64,000 nucleotides of DNA, from positions 5,922,001 to 5,986,000 of the forward strand of contig NZ_CP099760.1 in NCBI RefSeq assembly GCF_040760005.1, written 5' to 3'. Shown here piece by piece: positions 1 through 9,381 of the stretch. The position numbers and the translations under genes were made by a program. The DNA comes from Pseudomonas sp. stari2. Its GTDB lineage: Bacteria; Pseudomonadota; Gammaproteobacteria; Pseudomonadales; Pseudomonadaceae. The notes beneath the pieces are model-generated. The model saw nothing but the letters and a program-made list of their open reading frames with translations, was not told where the DNA came from and ran no database searches. Each line of letters opens with the position of its first letter. Within the stretch, counting starts at the first letter, position 1.

Positions 1-1
1 C

Positions 2-2365
2 CTGCGTCACGTGCCCGGCCTGAAGCGCAGCGCCGCTGCGTTGCGAGTGGCTGCCGGGAGTCATGACGTGCCGTTGGCATGGCCGGGGCTGGCGCATTTC
101 CTTGAGCATTTGCTGTTTCTCGGCACCGAGCGTTTTCCTGCGAGCGAAGGCCTGATGGCCTACGTGCAAGGTCACGGCGGTCAGGTGAATGCCAGCACCC
201 GCGAGCGCACCACCGATTTCTTCTTTGAGTTGCCGCCAGCGTCCTTCAGCGGCGGGCTTGAGCGTCTGTCAGACATGCTCGCCCGGCCGCGTATGAATCC
301 GGACGATCAGTTGCGGGAACGGGAAGTGTTGCAGGCGGAGTTTGTCGCGTGGTCGAAGGATGCTGCGGCCCAGCAGAAAGAGGCGCTCTTCGAAGGGTTG
401 TCAGCAGCACATCCGTTGCGCGGCTTTCATGCCGGGAACCGCGACAGCCTGCCGGTAGAACAAGCGGATTTTCAGCAGGCACTGAAAGATTTCCATCAAC
501 AGTTTTACCGAACCGGACAGATGATACTGAGCCTGGTCGGACCGCAGAACATTGAAGAGCTGCGAACGCTGGCCGAGCAGTTTGCTACTGCGCTGACACC
601 TGGGGATAAAACTGAGCAGGCAGCCCCTGTTCGCTTGATGGACAACCCGCAGGCAAGTTATCAACAGGTCGGCGAGCGGTACGGCAATCTGCTGTTTGCG
701 CTGGAAGACCTGCCAGAGTCGTCGGCCGAAGCGCTGGCGTTTCTTTGTCACTGGTTGAACAGCGCCAAACCCGGCGGACTGCTCGCCCATTTGCAGCTGC
801 TGGGTCTCGCTGAAAGCTTGCAAGCTTGCGTGCAATACCAGTTCGCAGGGCAAGCCTTGCTGCATCTTCAGTTCACTGCACCCAGCGGGTCATTCAATGC
901 CATTCGCGAGCAATGGCTGGATTGGATGAGTTTCTTCGTCGCACAGCAGGACTGGTCGGCATTGCAAGAGGAATATGCGGCGCAGCATCAGCGCCAGCAG
1001 CAAGTCAGCGGCGCACTGAATCTGGCACGACTCGACAGCGAACAACTCGAAAGCGGCTTGTCCGAATCGGCCGTTGCGGCGCTCAAGGCGATTCTCGGCA
1101 AAATCGGCACTGTGGATAACTTCAGCGGCCACTGGCATCTGCCCGCCGCCAACCCGTTCTTGCGTACGGCCGAACCGCTGGCCAACGCCGGCCTGATCCG
1201 CGGTCAGACCAGCGCACACCGAGGCTTGCGCACATTCGCTCAAGATCGCTCGCGTAGCCGTCGTGAACGCTCACCGATGCAATTCAGCCAGGCGCTGCCG
1301 GATAACAGTGACGAAGGTGCGGTGTATGTGCGCTGGCAGATGGAAGCGGCGGCTACGGCCGAGCTGCTAGCGAAACTGCAATGCAGTCTGCGGGAAGTGT
1401 CGGATGAAGCACGTCAGGCCGGGGTCGAGCTTTCGTTGAGCACCAAGGGCAATCAGTGGCTGCTGAAGGTGACCGGTCTGCAGGACATATTGCCCGGCGT
1501 CCTTGAGCATGCGCTGAAACATCTGACACAAGTTGACGACGATTCCGCACCCGGCGAGCCGGACGTGCCGTTGATGCCGATTCGCCAATTGCTCAAGGCA
1601 CTCCCGGAACATTTATTGGCGCCCACAGAATCTTCCGACGATGCCACGCACCTGTGGACAACTTCGCGCTGGGACGGCCTGGGGTTGGGACTCAACCCAC
1701 AAACCCAATCCGCAATGGGCCTGGCCCTGAGTCGCATCCCCGGCATCCCGGACAATCAAATTCCCGCACCGTCGGCAATCAACACCGGATACCGGTGGAG
1801 TCAGATCGACAACGCGTCCAGCGAACACGCCTTGCTGCTGTTCTGCCCGACCGCCAGCCGTGAAATCGACGACGAAGCCGCGTGGCGCCTGCTCGCTCAC
1901 CTGGGCCAGTCACCGTTCTACCAACGCCTGAGAGTCGAACTGCAATTGGGCTATGCGGTGTTCAGCGGCCTGCGTCAGCTACACGGCCAGACCGGATTAC
2001 TGTTCGGTGTGCAATCGCCCTCGGCCACCGCCGCGCAATTGCTCGATCACATTCAGCAGTTTCTCCATGGACTGCCAGCCCTTGTCGAACGACTCGACGA
2101 CGCCGGCCTCGCCCAGCAACGCCAGACGCTTGCCGATCAGTTCGATGACAGTGCCCTGCCCAGCAAAGATGCAGCCGAGCTCCTGTGGCAGGCCCGACTC
2201 GCCGGCCACTCGTCGGATTATCTGCTGCAATTGCGTAGCGCCATCGCTCAACTGGATCGCCCAGCATTGCTGGCCGCTGCACAACGCCTGATCCGCGCCG
2301 AGGGCGGCTGGCACGGCCTGTCCAATGACCCAGCGCCAGGCGCACCATGGCAAGCGGCAAAATGA
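2..2365 (+). CDS. pqqF: PqqF, M16 zinc peptidase of PQQ biosynthesis (5' end outside window)
   Basis: Peptidase of the insulinase/pitrilysin (M16) family, thought to act with the PQQ precursor peptide PqqA. The reading frame is open from base 2, before the first possible start at 11, so the true start lies upstream and about 787 residues are visible. The inverted zinc motif HxxEH (HFLEH) is near residue 30, with a second M16-like half towards the C terminus. The sequence around the motif (AWPGLAHFLEHLLFLGTERFP) is typical of pseudomonad PqqF. It lies directly upstream of pqqA, on the same strand, as in other P. fluorescens pqqFABCDE clusters. Confidence 0.93.
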   Translation: MRHVPGLKRSAAALRVAAGSHDVPLAWPGLAHFLEHLLFLGTERFPASEGLMAYVQGHGGQVNASTRERTTDFFFELPPASFSGGLERLSDMLARPRMNPDDQLREREVLQAEFVAWSKDAAAQQKEALFEGLSAAHPLRGFHAGNRDSLPVEQADFQQALKDFHQQFYRTGQMILSLVGPQNIEELRTLAEQFATALTPGDKTEQAAPVRLMDNPQASYQQVGERYGNLLFALEDLPESSAEALAFLCHWLNSAKPGGLLAHLQLLGLAESLQACVQYQFAGQALLHLQFTAPSGSFNAIREQWLDWMSFFVAQQDWSALQEEYAAQHQRQQQVSGALNLARLDSEQLESGLSESAVAALKAILGKIGTVDNFSGHWHLPAANPFLRTAEPLANAGLIRGQTSAHRGLRTFAQDRSRSRRERSPMQFSQALPDNSDEGAVYVRWQMEAAATAELLAKLQCSLREVSDEARQAGVELSLSTKGNQWLLKVTGLQDILPGVLEHALKHLTQVDDDSAPGEPDVPLMPIRQLLKALPEHLLAPTESSDDATHLWTTSRWDGLGLGLNPQTQSAMGLALSRIPGIPDNQIPAPSAINTGYRWSQIDNASSEHALLLFCPTASREIDDEAAWRLLAHLGQSPFYQRLRVELQLGYAVFSGLRQLHGQTGLLFGVQSPSATAAQLLDHIQQFLHGLPALVERLDDAGLAQQRQTLADQFDDSALPSKDAAELLWQARLAGHSSDYLLQLRSAIAQLDRPALLAAAQRLIRAEGGWHGLSNDPAPGAPWQAAK

Positions 2366-2485
2366 TCATTACCGGGGCTGCAAGGAGCTTTCTCAAAGAT
2401 TCACGGGCAAACCCCCTGAAATTTTGAGTAACATAGCCACCTAACTATTTGGAACATCCCTGCGCTGCCGTGGACTATACCTATG

Positions 2486-2497
2486 GATAGCGCTATC
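2486..2497. promoter_or_regulatory. Perfect 12-bp palindrome upstream of pqqA
   Basis: GATAGCGCTATC is a perfect dyad in the 159-bp pqqF-pqqA gap, ending 27 bases before the pqqA start codon and just upstream of its ribosome site. The position fits an operator or the base of a leader hairpin. No regulator is assigned. Confidence 0.35.
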
Positions 2498-2524
2498 TCA
2501 CCCACCTGAAAAAGGAGTCACCCG

Positions 2525-2599
2525 ATGGCTTGGACCAAACCTGCTTACACCGACCTGCGCATCGGCTTCGAAGTCACCATGTACTTCGCCAGCCGCTGA
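2525..2599 (+). CDS. pqqA: PqqA, 24-residue PQQ precursor peptide
   Basis: Ribosomally made substrate of PQQ synthesis. The peptide starts MAWTKPAYTDLRIGFEVTMY and ends FASR. Glu16 and Tyr20, spaced ExxxY, are the two residues that PqqE crosslinks and that become the PQQ skeleton. The usual length is 22-24 residues, so this is complete. A strong ribosome site (AAGGAG, about 2510-2515) precedes the ATG. It sits between pqqF and pqqB and is followed by a hairpin that probably makes it more abundant than the downstream enzymes. Confidence 0.97.
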   Translation: MAWTKPAYTDLRIGFEVTMYFASR

Positions 2600-2628
2600 G
2601 TCCTGCCTCAAGCAGAACACTGCAGTGC

Positions 2629-2657
2629 AACGCCTCGGCTCGCCGGGGCGTTTTATT
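2629..2657 (+). terminator. Hairpin with U-tract between pqqA and pqqB
   Basis: A 10-bp stem (AACGCCTCGG pairing with CCGGGGCGTT, allowing G-U pairs) is followed by TTTTATTTT. It has the form of a rho-independent terminator but lies inside the operon, so partial termination is likely, giving excess pqqA transcript over pqqBCDE. Confidence 0.75.
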
Positions 2658-2683
2658 TTCAGCGTTGAAATGATGGAGCGTTC

Positions 2684-3595
2684 ATGTTCGTCCAGATTCT
2701 GGGTTCGGCCGCCGGTGGCGGTTTTCCGCAGTGGAACTGCAACTGCGTCAATTGCGCCGGTTTTCGCGACGGCAGCCTGAATGCCCAGGCCCGTACCCAA
2801 TCGTCCATCGCGATTTCCGATGACGGCGTGAACTGGGTGCTGTGCAACGCCTCACCGGACATCCGCGCGCAGCTTCAGGGCTTCGCCCCGATGCAGCCGG
2901 GCCGTGCCCTGCGTGACACCGGCATCAGCGCGATCATCCTGATGGACAGCCAGATCGACCACACCACCGGCCTGCTCAGCCTGCGCGAAGGCTGCCCGCA
3001 TCAGGTCTGGTGCACGGACATGGTCCATGAGGACCTGAGCACCGGTTTCCCGCTGTTCACCATGCTCAAGCACTGGAACGGCGGGCTGGACTGGAACCGC
3101 ATCGAACTCGACCAGAGCTTCACCGTCGCCGCGTGCCCGAATCTGCGCTTCACCCCGCTGCCGTTGCGCAGCGCCGCGCCGCCCTACTCGCCGCACCGCT
3201 TCGACCCGCATCCGGGCGACAACATTGGCCTGATCGTCGAAGACCTCGGCACCGGCGGCAAATTGTTCTACGCGCCGGGCCTGGGCAAGGTCGATGCGCC
3301 GTTGCTGGAAATCATGGCCGGCAGCGACTGCGTGCTGGTGGACGGGACAATGTGGGACGACGATGAAATGCAGCGCCGTGGCGTTGGCACCCGCACCGGC
3401 CGTGAAATGGGCCACCTGGCCCAGAACGGCCCCGGCGGCATGCTCGAAGTGCTGGAGCAGCTTCCCGAGCAGCGCAAGGTGCTTATCCACATCAACAACA
3501 CCAACCCGATTCTCGACGAAGACTCGCCGGAGCGCGCGGAACTGACGCGACGCAATGTTGAAGTGGCGTATGACGGCATGAGCCTCGTCCTGTAA
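2684..3595 (+). CDS. pqqB: PqqB, metallo-beta-lactamase-fold PQQ biosynthesis enzyme
   Basis: Metallo-beta-lactamase-fold protein of 303 residues, the normal length. PqqB has been reported as an iron-dependent hydroxylase acting on the crosslinked Glu-Tyr product; older literature proposed a transport role. The N terminus ([21 protein letters not shown]) is diagnostic, with the Cys-rich CNCVNC segment that binds a structural zinc. The fold's canonical HxHxDH is altered to [14 protein letters not shown] ribosome site precedes the ATG. It is second in the pqqABCDE series, 21 bases before pqqC. Confidence 0.96.
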   Translation: MFVQILGSAAGGGFPQWNCNCVNCAGFRDGSLNAQARTQSSIAISDDGVNWVLCNASPDIRAQLQGFAPMQPGRALRDTGISAIILMDSQIDHTTGLLSLREGCPHQVWCTDMVHEDLSTGFPLFTMLKHWNGGLDWNRIELDQSFTVAACPNLRFTPLPLRSAAPPYSPHRFDPHPGDNIGLIVEDLGTGGKLFYAPGLGKVDAPLLEIMAGSDCVLVDGTMWDDDEMQRRGVGTRTGREMGHLAQNGPGGMLEVLEQLPEQRKVLIHINNTNPILDEDSPERAELTRRNVEVAYDGMSLVL

Positions 3596-3616
3596 CGAAT
3601 GGCCCGGAGAACCGCA

Positions 3617-4369
3617 ATGACCGACACCCCGCTGTCCCCCGCCGAATTCGAAGCGGCCTTGCGCGCCAAGGGCGCCTATTACCACATCCATCACCCGTAC
3701 CACGTGGCGATGTATGAAGGCCGGGCCACCCGCGAACAGATTCAGGGCTGGGTCGCCAACCGCTTCTATTATCAGGTGAACATCCCCCTGAAAGACGCAG
3801 CGATCCTCGCCAACTGCCCGGATCGCGAAATCCGCCGCGAGTGGATTCAGCGCCTGCTCGACCACGACGGCGCCCCCGGTGAAGACGGCGGCATCGAAGC
3901 CTGGTTGCGTCTCGGCCAAGCCGTCGGCCTCGATCCGGATCAATTGCGCTCCCAGGAACTGGTGCTGCCCGGCGTACGTTTCGCCGTCGACGCCTACGTC
4001 AACTTCGCCCGCCGCGCCAGTTGGCAGGAAGCCGCCAGCAGCTCGCTGACCGAGCTGTTCGCGCCGCAGATCCACCAGTCGCGTCTCGACAGTTGGCCGC
4101 AGCATTACCCATGGATCGACCCGGCCGGTTACGAGTACTTCCGCACTCGCCTCGGTCAGGCCCGGCGCGATGTCGAGCATGGTCTGGCGATCACGCTGGA
4201 GCACTACAAGACCCGCGAAGGTCAGGAACGCATGCTGGAAATTCTCCAGTTCAAACTGGACATCCTTTGGAGCATGCTCGATGCCATGAGCATGGCCTAC
4301 GAACTGAACCGCCCGCCGTATCACAGCGTCACCGATCAACGGGTCTGGCATAAAGGAATCGCCTTATGA
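3617..4369 (+). CDS. pqqC: PqqC, pyrroloquinoline-quinone synthase
   Basis: Cofactorless oxidase that carries out the last step of PQQ synthesis, ring closure and eight-electron oxidation of AHQQ. The protein has 250 residues, the normal size. It contains the family segments [19 protein letters not shown] and [14 protein letters not shown], rich in active-site His, Tyr and Arg. I chose the ATG at 3617 over the in-frame ATG at 3599 because GGAGA at 3606-3610 is correctly spaced from it and [12 protein letters not shown] is the usual N terminus. The stop overlaps the pqqD start as ATGA, indicating translational coupling. Confidence 0.95.
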   Translation: MTDTPLSPAEFEAALRAKGAYYHIHHPYHVAMYEGRATREQIQGWVANRFYYQVNIPLKDAAILANCPDREIRREWIQRLLDHDGAPGEDGGIEAWLRLGQAVGLDPDQLRSQELVLPGVRFAVDAYVNFARRASWQEAASSSLTELFAPQIHQSRLDSWPQHYPWIDPAGYEYFRTRLGQARRDVEHGLAITLEHYKTREGQERMLEILQFKLDILWSMLDAMSMAYELNRPPYHSVTDQRVWHKGIAL

Positions 4370-4641
4370 GTTTCGACCGCAGCAAGACCCCGACCTGGCG
4401 TCCCGGCTACCGTTTCCAGTACGAACCGGCTCAGAAAGGCCATGTGCTGCTGTATCCGGAAGGCATGATCAAGCTCAATGAAAGTGCCGCGCTGATCGGC
4501 GGCCTGATCGACGGGGAGCGGGATGTCGCGGCGATCATCGCCGAACTCGACAGACAGTTCCCCGGCGTACCCGAGCTCGGTGACGACATCGAGCAATTCA
4601 TGGAGGTTGCCCGTGCGCAACACTGGATCGAACTTGCCTGA
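4366..4641 (+). CDS. pqqD: PqqD, peptide chaperone (RiPP recognition element)
   Basis: Small (91 residues) winged-helix protein that binds PqqA and presents it to the radical-SAM enzyme PqqE. PqqD gave its name to the RRE class of RiPP leader-binding domains. The order pqqC-pqqD-pqqE and the segment [26 protein letters not shown] identify it. The start overlaps the pqqC stop by four bases, and the 3' end overlaps pqqE by 29 bases, so expression of the three should be tightly coupled. Confidence 0.95.
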   Translation: MSFDRSKTPTWRPGYRFQYEPAQKGHVLLYPEGMIKLNESAALIGGLIDGERDVAAIIAELDRQFPGVPELGDDIEQFMEVARAQHWIELA

Positions 4642-5785
4642 GTCATCGGTGCAAGTCCCGGCCAAACCGGAAATCGGTCTGCCGCTGTGGCTGCTCGCCG
4701 AGTTGACCTACCGTTGCCCGCTACAATGCCCGTATTGCTCCAATCCACTGGATTTCGCCGAGCAGGGTAAAGAGCTGAACACCGAGCAGTGGATCAAGGT
4801 GTTTCGCGAAGCGCGGGAGATGGGCGCGGCGCAACTGGGCTTTTCCGGGGGCGAACCACTGGTGCGCCAGGACCTCGCCGAGCTGATCCGTGAAGCGCGT
4901 CAGTTGGGTTTCTACACCAACCTGATCACCTCCGGCATCGGCCTGACCGAGCAGAAGATCAGCGACTTCAAGAAGGCCGGGCTCGACCACATCCAGATCA
5001 GTTTCCAGGCCAGCGACGAGCAAGTGAACAACCTGCTCGCCGGCTCGAAAAAGGCCTTCGCGCAGAAACTGGAAATGGCCCGCGCCGTGAAAGCCCACGG
5101 CTATCCGATGGTGCTGAACTTCGTCACCCATCGGCACAACATCGACAAGATCGACCGCATCATCGAGCTGTGCATCGCGCTGGAAGCAGACTTCGTCGAG
5201 CTCGCCACCTGCCAGTTCTACGGCTGGGCGCAGCTCAATCGTGTCGGTCTGTTGCCGACCAAGGAACAATTGGTCCGCGCTGAACGCATCACCAACGAAT
5301 ACCGTGCCAGGCTGGAAGCTGAAGGGCATCCGTGCAAGCTGATTTTCGTCACCCCGGACTACTACGAAGAGCGCCCGAAAGCCTGCATGAACGGCTGGGG
5401 CAGTCTGTTTCTGACGGTCACACCGGACGGCACCGCCCTGCCCTGTCATGGCGCCCGACAGCTGCCGGTACAATTTCCCAATGTGCGCGACCACAGCATG
5501 CAGCACATCTGGTACGACTCGTTCGGCTTCAACCGCTTTCGCGGCTATGACTGGATGCCCGAGCCGTGCCGCTCCTGCGACGAGAAAGAACAGGACTTCG
5601 GCGGCTGCCGCTGCCAGGCGTTCATGCTCACCGGCGATGCCAGCAATGCCGACCCTGTGTGCAGCAAGTCCGAACATCACGGCGTGATCCTCAAGGCTCG
5701 CGAAGAAGCCGAGCATGCCACCCAGACCATCGAACAACTGGCCTTTCGCAATGAACGAAACTCGCGCCTCATCGCCAAAGGCTGA
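4613..5785 (+). CDS. pqqE: PqqE, radical-SAM PqqA Glu-Tyr crosslinking enzyme
   Basis: Radical-SAM/SPASM enzyme (390 residues) that forms the C-C bond between Glu16 and Tyr20 of PqqA. The SAM-cluster motif CxxxCxxC is Cys35, Cys39, Cys42 (CPLQCPYC), followed by the GGEP SAM-binding loop. The C-terminal SPASM cysteines include CHGARQ and [16 protein letters not shown]. The frame is open further upstream, but GTG at 4613 is preferred: GGAGG at 4602-4606 lies seven bases before it, and the protein then starts at the usual point. It overlaps pqqD upstream and the S9 peptidase downstream. Confidence 0.95.
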   Translation: MRNTGSNLPESSVQVPAKPEIGLPLWLLAELTYRCPLQCPYCSNPLDFAEQGKELNTEQWIKVFREAREMGAAQLGFSGGEPLVRQDLAELIREARQLGFYTNLITSGIGLTEQKISDFKKAGLDHIQISFQASDEQVNNLLAGSKKAFAQKLEMARAVKAHGYPMVLNFVTHRHNIDKIDRIIELCIALEADFVELATCQFYGWAQLNRVGLLPTKEQLVRAERITNEYRARLEAEGHPCKLIFVTPDYYEERPKACMNGWGSLFLTVTPDGTALPCHGARQLPVQFPNVRDHSMQHIWYDSFGFNRFRGYDWMPEPCRSCDEKEQDFGGCRCQAFMLTGDASNADPVCSKSEHHGVILKAREEAEHATQTIEQLAFRNERNSRLIAKG

Positions 5786-7559
5786 GCCTTTCAGCGCCAC
5801 TGCCGCCGTTGCAGCCGGTGTGGATTTCGCTGAGCTTCAGCTCGGCGCCCATGGGTTGTTCTGGAATGAATATCGCCCGACAGACGCCGCCTGCCGGATC
5901 TGGCAGTGGCGCGATGGCGCGGCGAAATGTCTGACACCCGCGGGTTTCAGCGTGCGCAGTCGGGTGTATGAATATGGCGGTGGGGCGTTTTGTCTGACGC
6001 CTGATGGAGTGGTTTTCGTCAACGAGGCGGACCAGCAGTTGTACCGACAGACGCTGGACGGCGAACCCGTGGCATTGACGTCCGGGGAATGCCGATATGG
6101 CGATCTGCACTTTGCCAACGGGCAGGTGCTGGCCGTTGAAGAGAACGGTGATTGCCATCGGCTGGTGGCCATCGATCTGGAGAATGGCGCCCGCCATAGG
6201 CTGGTTGAAGGTGCGGATTTTTACGCGGCGCCCATTATCAGCCCGGACGGCCAACGCCTTGCATGGATCGAGTGGAGCCGCCCGCATCAGCCGTGGACCT
6301 CCACCCGACTGATGCTCGCCGAACGCTCGGACAACGAATTTTCCGCGCCGCGTTGCGTGGCCGGTGAAGCACTTGAAGAGTCGATCCAGCAACCGCGTTT
6401 CGATGCCAACGGCCGACTGGGCTGTCTGACCGATCGTGGTGGTTATTGGCAACCGTGGGTCGAGTCGGCAGAAGGCTTGCAGCCGTTAGCCAGCTCCGAA
6501 GCCGATCACGCGCCAGCCCCATGGCAACTTGGCGGCTGCACCTGGCTGCCCACCGACGACAGCTTTATGGCGAGTTGGAGCGAAGGCGGTTTCGGGCGTC
6601 TGGTACTCAACGGTGAAGACTTCACCGGCGACTACAGCCGCTTCCGTCATCTGGCTGTCGATGATCAATTCATTTACTGCATTGCCGCCTCACCGATCAG
6701 CCCTTCAGCGGTGATCGCCATTGACCGCGATTCGCGCGAAGTGAACATCCTGGCCGGCGGTGTCGCGCCGCTGCCCGCCGAGCGCATCAGCCGCCCGCAA
6801 ACCCTGCGTTATCCCAGTGGTTCGGGCGAGGCGCACGGCTTCTTTTACCCGGCCACCAATGGCGATGCCAAACCGCCTCTGGTGGTGTTCATCCACGGCG
6901 GCCCGACGTCGGCCTGCTACCCGATGCTGGATCCACGCATCCAGTACTGGACGCAACGCGGCTTCGCCGTCGCGGACCTCAATTACCGAGGCAGCAGCGG
7001 CTATGGCCGGGAGTATCGACAGGCGCTGCATCTGAGTTGGGGTGCGGTGGATGTCGAGGATGCCTGTGCGGTCGTCGCTTACCTGAATGATCGCGGCATG
7101 ATCGACGGCGACCGTGCATTCATCCGTGGCGGCAGCGCCGGTGGTTACACGACGCTGTGCGCGTTGGCATTCCATCAAGTGTTCCGCGCCGGCGCCAGCC
7201 TGTATGGCGTCAGCGATCCGGTGGCTCTGGGCCGCGCAACACACAAGTTCGAAGGCGATTATCTGGACTGGCTGATAGGCGATCCCGAGCAAGACGCCGA
7301 ACGCTACGCGGCCCGCACGCCGTTACTGCACGCCGGCAACATTCGCGTGCCGGTGATTTTCTTCCAGGGTGAACTGGACGCCGTCGTCGTGCCGCAACAG
7401 ACCCGCGACATGGTTACGGCCCTGGAGCACAACGGCATTGAAGTCGAAGCGCATTACTACGTCGACGAACGCCACGGCTTCCGCCGGGCCGTCAATCAGG
7501 CCCATGCGCTGGAGCAGGAGTGGCGTTTCTATCGGCGAGTGATGGGCCTGACGGACTGA
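5751..7559 (+). CDS. S9 prolyl-oligopeptidase-family peptidase of the PQQ cluster
   Basis: Serine peptidase of 602 residues with an N-terminal beta-propeller and C-terminal alpha/beta-hydrolase domain. The nucleophile is in RGGSAGGY; the acid and histidine of the triad are probably in GELDAVV and DERHGFRR. The ATG at 5751 lies inside pqqE, giving a 35-bp overlap that makes co-expression very likely. Equivalent genes have been called pqqH in P. aeruginosa and, I believe, pqqM in a P. fluorescens strain; the naming conflicts, so no symbol is given. A role in processing PqqA or its crosslinked product is plausible but not shown by the sequence. Confidence 0.88.
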   Translation: MNETRASSPKAEPFSATAAVAAGVDFAELQLGAHGLFWNEYRPTDAACRIWQWRDGAAKCLTPAGFSVRSRVYEYGGGAFCLTPDGVVFVNEADQQLYRQTLDGEPVALTSGECRYGDLHFANGQVLAVEENGDCHRLVAIDLENGARHRLVEGADFYAAPIISPDGQRLAWIEWSRPHQPWTSTRLMLAERSDNEFSAPRCVAGEALEESIQQPRFDANGRLGCLTDRGGYWQPWVESAEGLQPLASSEADHAPAPWQLGGCTWLPTDDSFMASWSEGGFGRLVLNGEDFTGDYSRFRHLAVDDQFIYCIAASPISPSAVIAIDRDSREVNILAGGVAPLPAERISRPQTLRYPSGSGEAHGFFYPATNGDAKPPLVVFIHGGPTSACYPMLDPRIQYWTQRGFAVADLNYRGSSGYGREYRQALHLSWGAVDVEDACAVVAYLNDRGMIDGDRAFIRGGSAGGYTTLCALAFHQVFRAGASLYGVSDPVALGRATHKFEGDYLDWLIGDPEQDAERYAARTPLLHAGNIRVPVIFFQGELDAVVVPQQTRDMVTALEHNGIEVEAHYYVDERHGFRRAVNQAHALEQEWRFYRRVMGLTD

Positions 7560-7562
7560 AAC

Positions 7563-7721
7563 TCAGCGCTTGGCGATGATGTACACCGCGTGCACGATCC
7601 CCGGGATATAACCGCACAACGTCAGCAGAATGTTCAGCCAGAACGCGCCGCCGAACCCGACCTGCAGAAACACACCCAGCGGCGGCAAGATAATGGCGAT
7701 GATGATGCGGATAAAGTCCAT
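7563..7721 (-). CDS. YqaE/Pmp3-family small membrane protein
   Basis: A 52-residue protein with two hydrophobic helices (IIIAIILPPLGVFLQVGF and FWLNILLTLCGYIPGIVHAVY), the signature of the Pmp3/YqaE proteolipid family, implicated in membrane potential or stress in other organisms. The ATG at 7721 follows AGGAG at a good distance; an upstream in-frame start at 7760 lacks a site. It converges on the S9 peptidase with only three bases between the stops. Confidence 0.9.
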   Translation of the reverse strand: MDFIRIIIAIILPPLGVFLQVGFGGAFWLNILLTLCGYIPGIVHAVYIIAKR

Positions 7722-7840
7722 GGGGCAGCTCCTGATTGGGGGTTGGCTCACCTGAGCCATACAAGCTAATCGACCTTTGCCGTTTGTCAGGGTTCAGTGC
7801 AAACCGCGGTCTCGCCATCTGATGGCCATTACCGACCACA

Positions 7841-7880
7841 AAAAAACGCCCCACGCCAAAAGAATCAGGCGTGGGGCGTG
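7841..7880 (-). terminator. Rho-independent terminator of the aminotransferase gene
   Basis: A 12-bp perfect stem (ACGCCCCACGCC and GGCGTGGGGCGT, loop AAAAGAATCA) flanked by an A-run at 7840-7846, which is a U-tract in minus-strand RNA. It lies 47 bp past the aminotransferase stop. Confidence 0.85.
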
Positions 7881-7926
7881 CGTTATACCGCGAGACGGTT
7901 CTTGAATTCGGGTAGGAAACTTCAGC

Positions 7927-9210
7927 TCAGACGGCAATCCCTTTGCGGCATTGCAGTTGCGCGGTACGTACCCGGGAGAAGGCGCGGGTCAGGCGCAGGA
8001 GCATTTCGTCGATGTTGGCCTTGCTGACGTTGAGCGCCGGGGTGAAGCGCAGGCAGTCGGCTTGTGGGGCGTTGAGCAGTAAGCCTTCGTGAAGCGCGGC
8101 TTTTACCACGGCTTCGGCGGAGTCTTCCGACAGGGTCAATCCCCAGAACAGCCCTTGCCCACGCAACTCGCCATGTTCATAACGATGGGCCAGACGGGCG
8201 AGTCCTTCGCGCAAGTGCTGGCCGTTGTCCCGGATTTGTTCGAGGAATGCGCGGTCCTGCACGCTGTCGAGCACCACCAGACCGGCGGCGGTCATCAGTG
8301 CATTGCCGTGATGCGTACCGCCCAATTCACCAGGATCGAAACAGCACGCCTTTCCTCGCGCCAGCAGCGCTGCCAGCGGTACGCCACCGCCAAGGCCCTT
8401 GCCGAGTACGACGATATCGGCGCGCACGCCGTAGGATTGTTCGGCGAGCAAGGTGCCGCAGCGGCCGATGCCGGTCTGTACTTCGTCGAGGATCAGCAGT
8501 ATTCCCAGTTCACGGCACAGGCGTTCGACACCCTTGAGGTAGTGCTCGGTGGCCGGAATCACACCGGCATCACTCTGGATCGGTTCGAGCATGATTGCCA
8601 CGGTCTGCGCATCGACTGCGGCATGCAGCGCCGGCAGATCATTGAACGGCACCAGATCGAAGCCCGGCAACAGTGGCGCGAAGCGATTGTGCAGGTTGCA
8701 GCTGTCCGACGCCGAAATCGTCGCCAGACTACGTCCATGACAGCCTTGTCTGGCGACAATGATTCGTGAGGCGCCGCCGCGATGCAATTGACCCCATTTG
8801 CGCGCCAGTTTGATCGCGGCTTCACAGGCTTCGCTGCCACTGTTGAGCAGATACGCCTGATCGCTGGAAGTGCTGGCACACAAACGCTCGGCGAGGCTGA
8901 GCATGCCGCGGTTGTGCAGATTGAATCCGGGGTTGATCAGAGCCTGGGCCTGACCTGCAATGGCTTTGACCAGCGCCGAAGGGCTGTGGCCCAGGCTGTT
9001 GGCGCCGCCGGCCTGGGAAAAGTCCAGGTAGGCGCGGTCATTGCTGTCCCACAACCAGGAGCCCTGGCCGCGAACAAAAACCTGCTGCGGGCGCTCGACG
9101 CTGGGCATCAGGCGCTCCGCATTCAGGCCATCAGCGGCATCCGATTCATGGGTTTCAAAAGCCAAGTCATCGAGGCTGGGCGCCTGGCGCCGCAAGCTGA
9201 ACAGATTCAT
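7927..9210 (-). CDS. Class III pyridoxal-phosphate aminotransferase
   Basis: PLP-dependent class III aminotransferase (427 residues) of the acetylornithine/ornithine/omega-amino-acid group. The segments NSGSEACEAAIKLARKW, LILDEVQTGIGRCG and VVLGKGLGGG (PLP lysine) are present. The ATG at 9210 was chosen; the frame extends to 9267 without a better start. It is divergent from the LysR gene next to it, suggesting control by that regulator. A similar aminotransferase is present in other P. fluorescens pqq regions, but no step of PQQ synthesis needs one, so the substrate is unknown. Its ribosome site lies inside a strong hairpin (separate entry). Confidence 0.85.
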   Translation of the reverse strand: MNLFSLRRQAPSLDDLAFETHESDAADGLNAERLMPSVERPQQVFVRGQGSWLWDSNDRAYLDFSQAGGANSLGHSPSALVKAIAGQAQALINPGFNLHNRGMLSLAERLCASTSSDQAYLLNSGSEACEAAIKLARKWGQLHRGGASRIIVARQGCHGRSLATISASDSCNLHNRFAPLLPGFDLVPFNDLPALHAAVDAQTVAIMLEPIQSDAGVIPATEHYLKGVERLCRELGILLILDEVQTGIGRCGTLLAEQSYGVRADIVVLGKGLGGGVPLAALLARGKACCFDPGELGGTHHGNALMTAAGLVVLDSVQDRAFLEQIRDNGQHLREGLARLAHRYEHGELRGQGLFWGLTLSEDSAEAVVKAALHEGLLLNAPQADCLRFTPALNVSKANIDEMLLRLTRAFSRVRTAQLQCRKGIAV

Positions 9211-9212
9211 TG

Positions 9213-9237
9213 AAAAAAACCTCGATTGAGGTTTTTT
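9213..9237 (-). promoter_or_regulatory. Hairpin enclosing the aminotransferase ribosome site
   Basis: A perfect inverted repeat of about 10 bp (AAAAAACCTC, GATT, GAGGTTTTTT on the plus strand). In minus-strand RNA the 3' arm carries GAGG and a run of U immediately before the ATG at 9210. The element could act as an attenuator (terminator shape) or hide the ribosome site. There is no other Shine-Dalgarno sequence for this start. Confidence 0.6.
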
Positions 9238-9366
9238 GAACTGCCTATGTAAACACTTTCGAAGCAAACGCTGGTCATTGCGCTTTCCGGCCCTGTAAGC
9301 CTTGTGAATGCGGTTAGACTAGGCTTCTTCAAGGCGCCGAGCCATTTCGATTTCTCAGCATTTTCG

Positions 9367-9381
9367 ATAAGTGTTACTTAT
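9367..9381. promoter_or_regulatory. LysR-type T-N11-A dyad on the regulator's start codon
   Basis: ATAAGT-GTT-ACTTAT is a perfect dyad that contains the T-N11-A pattern of LysR-type binding sites. Its right arm includes the first two bases of the LysR ATG (9380). It lies in the divergent gap between the LysR and aminotransferase genes, the usual position for autoregulation plus target control. Confidence 0.55.

Noticed and set aside
2852..4351. Minus-strand ORF of 499 codons
   Set aside because: Antisense to pqqB and pqqC; His/Ala/Val-rich low-quality translation.
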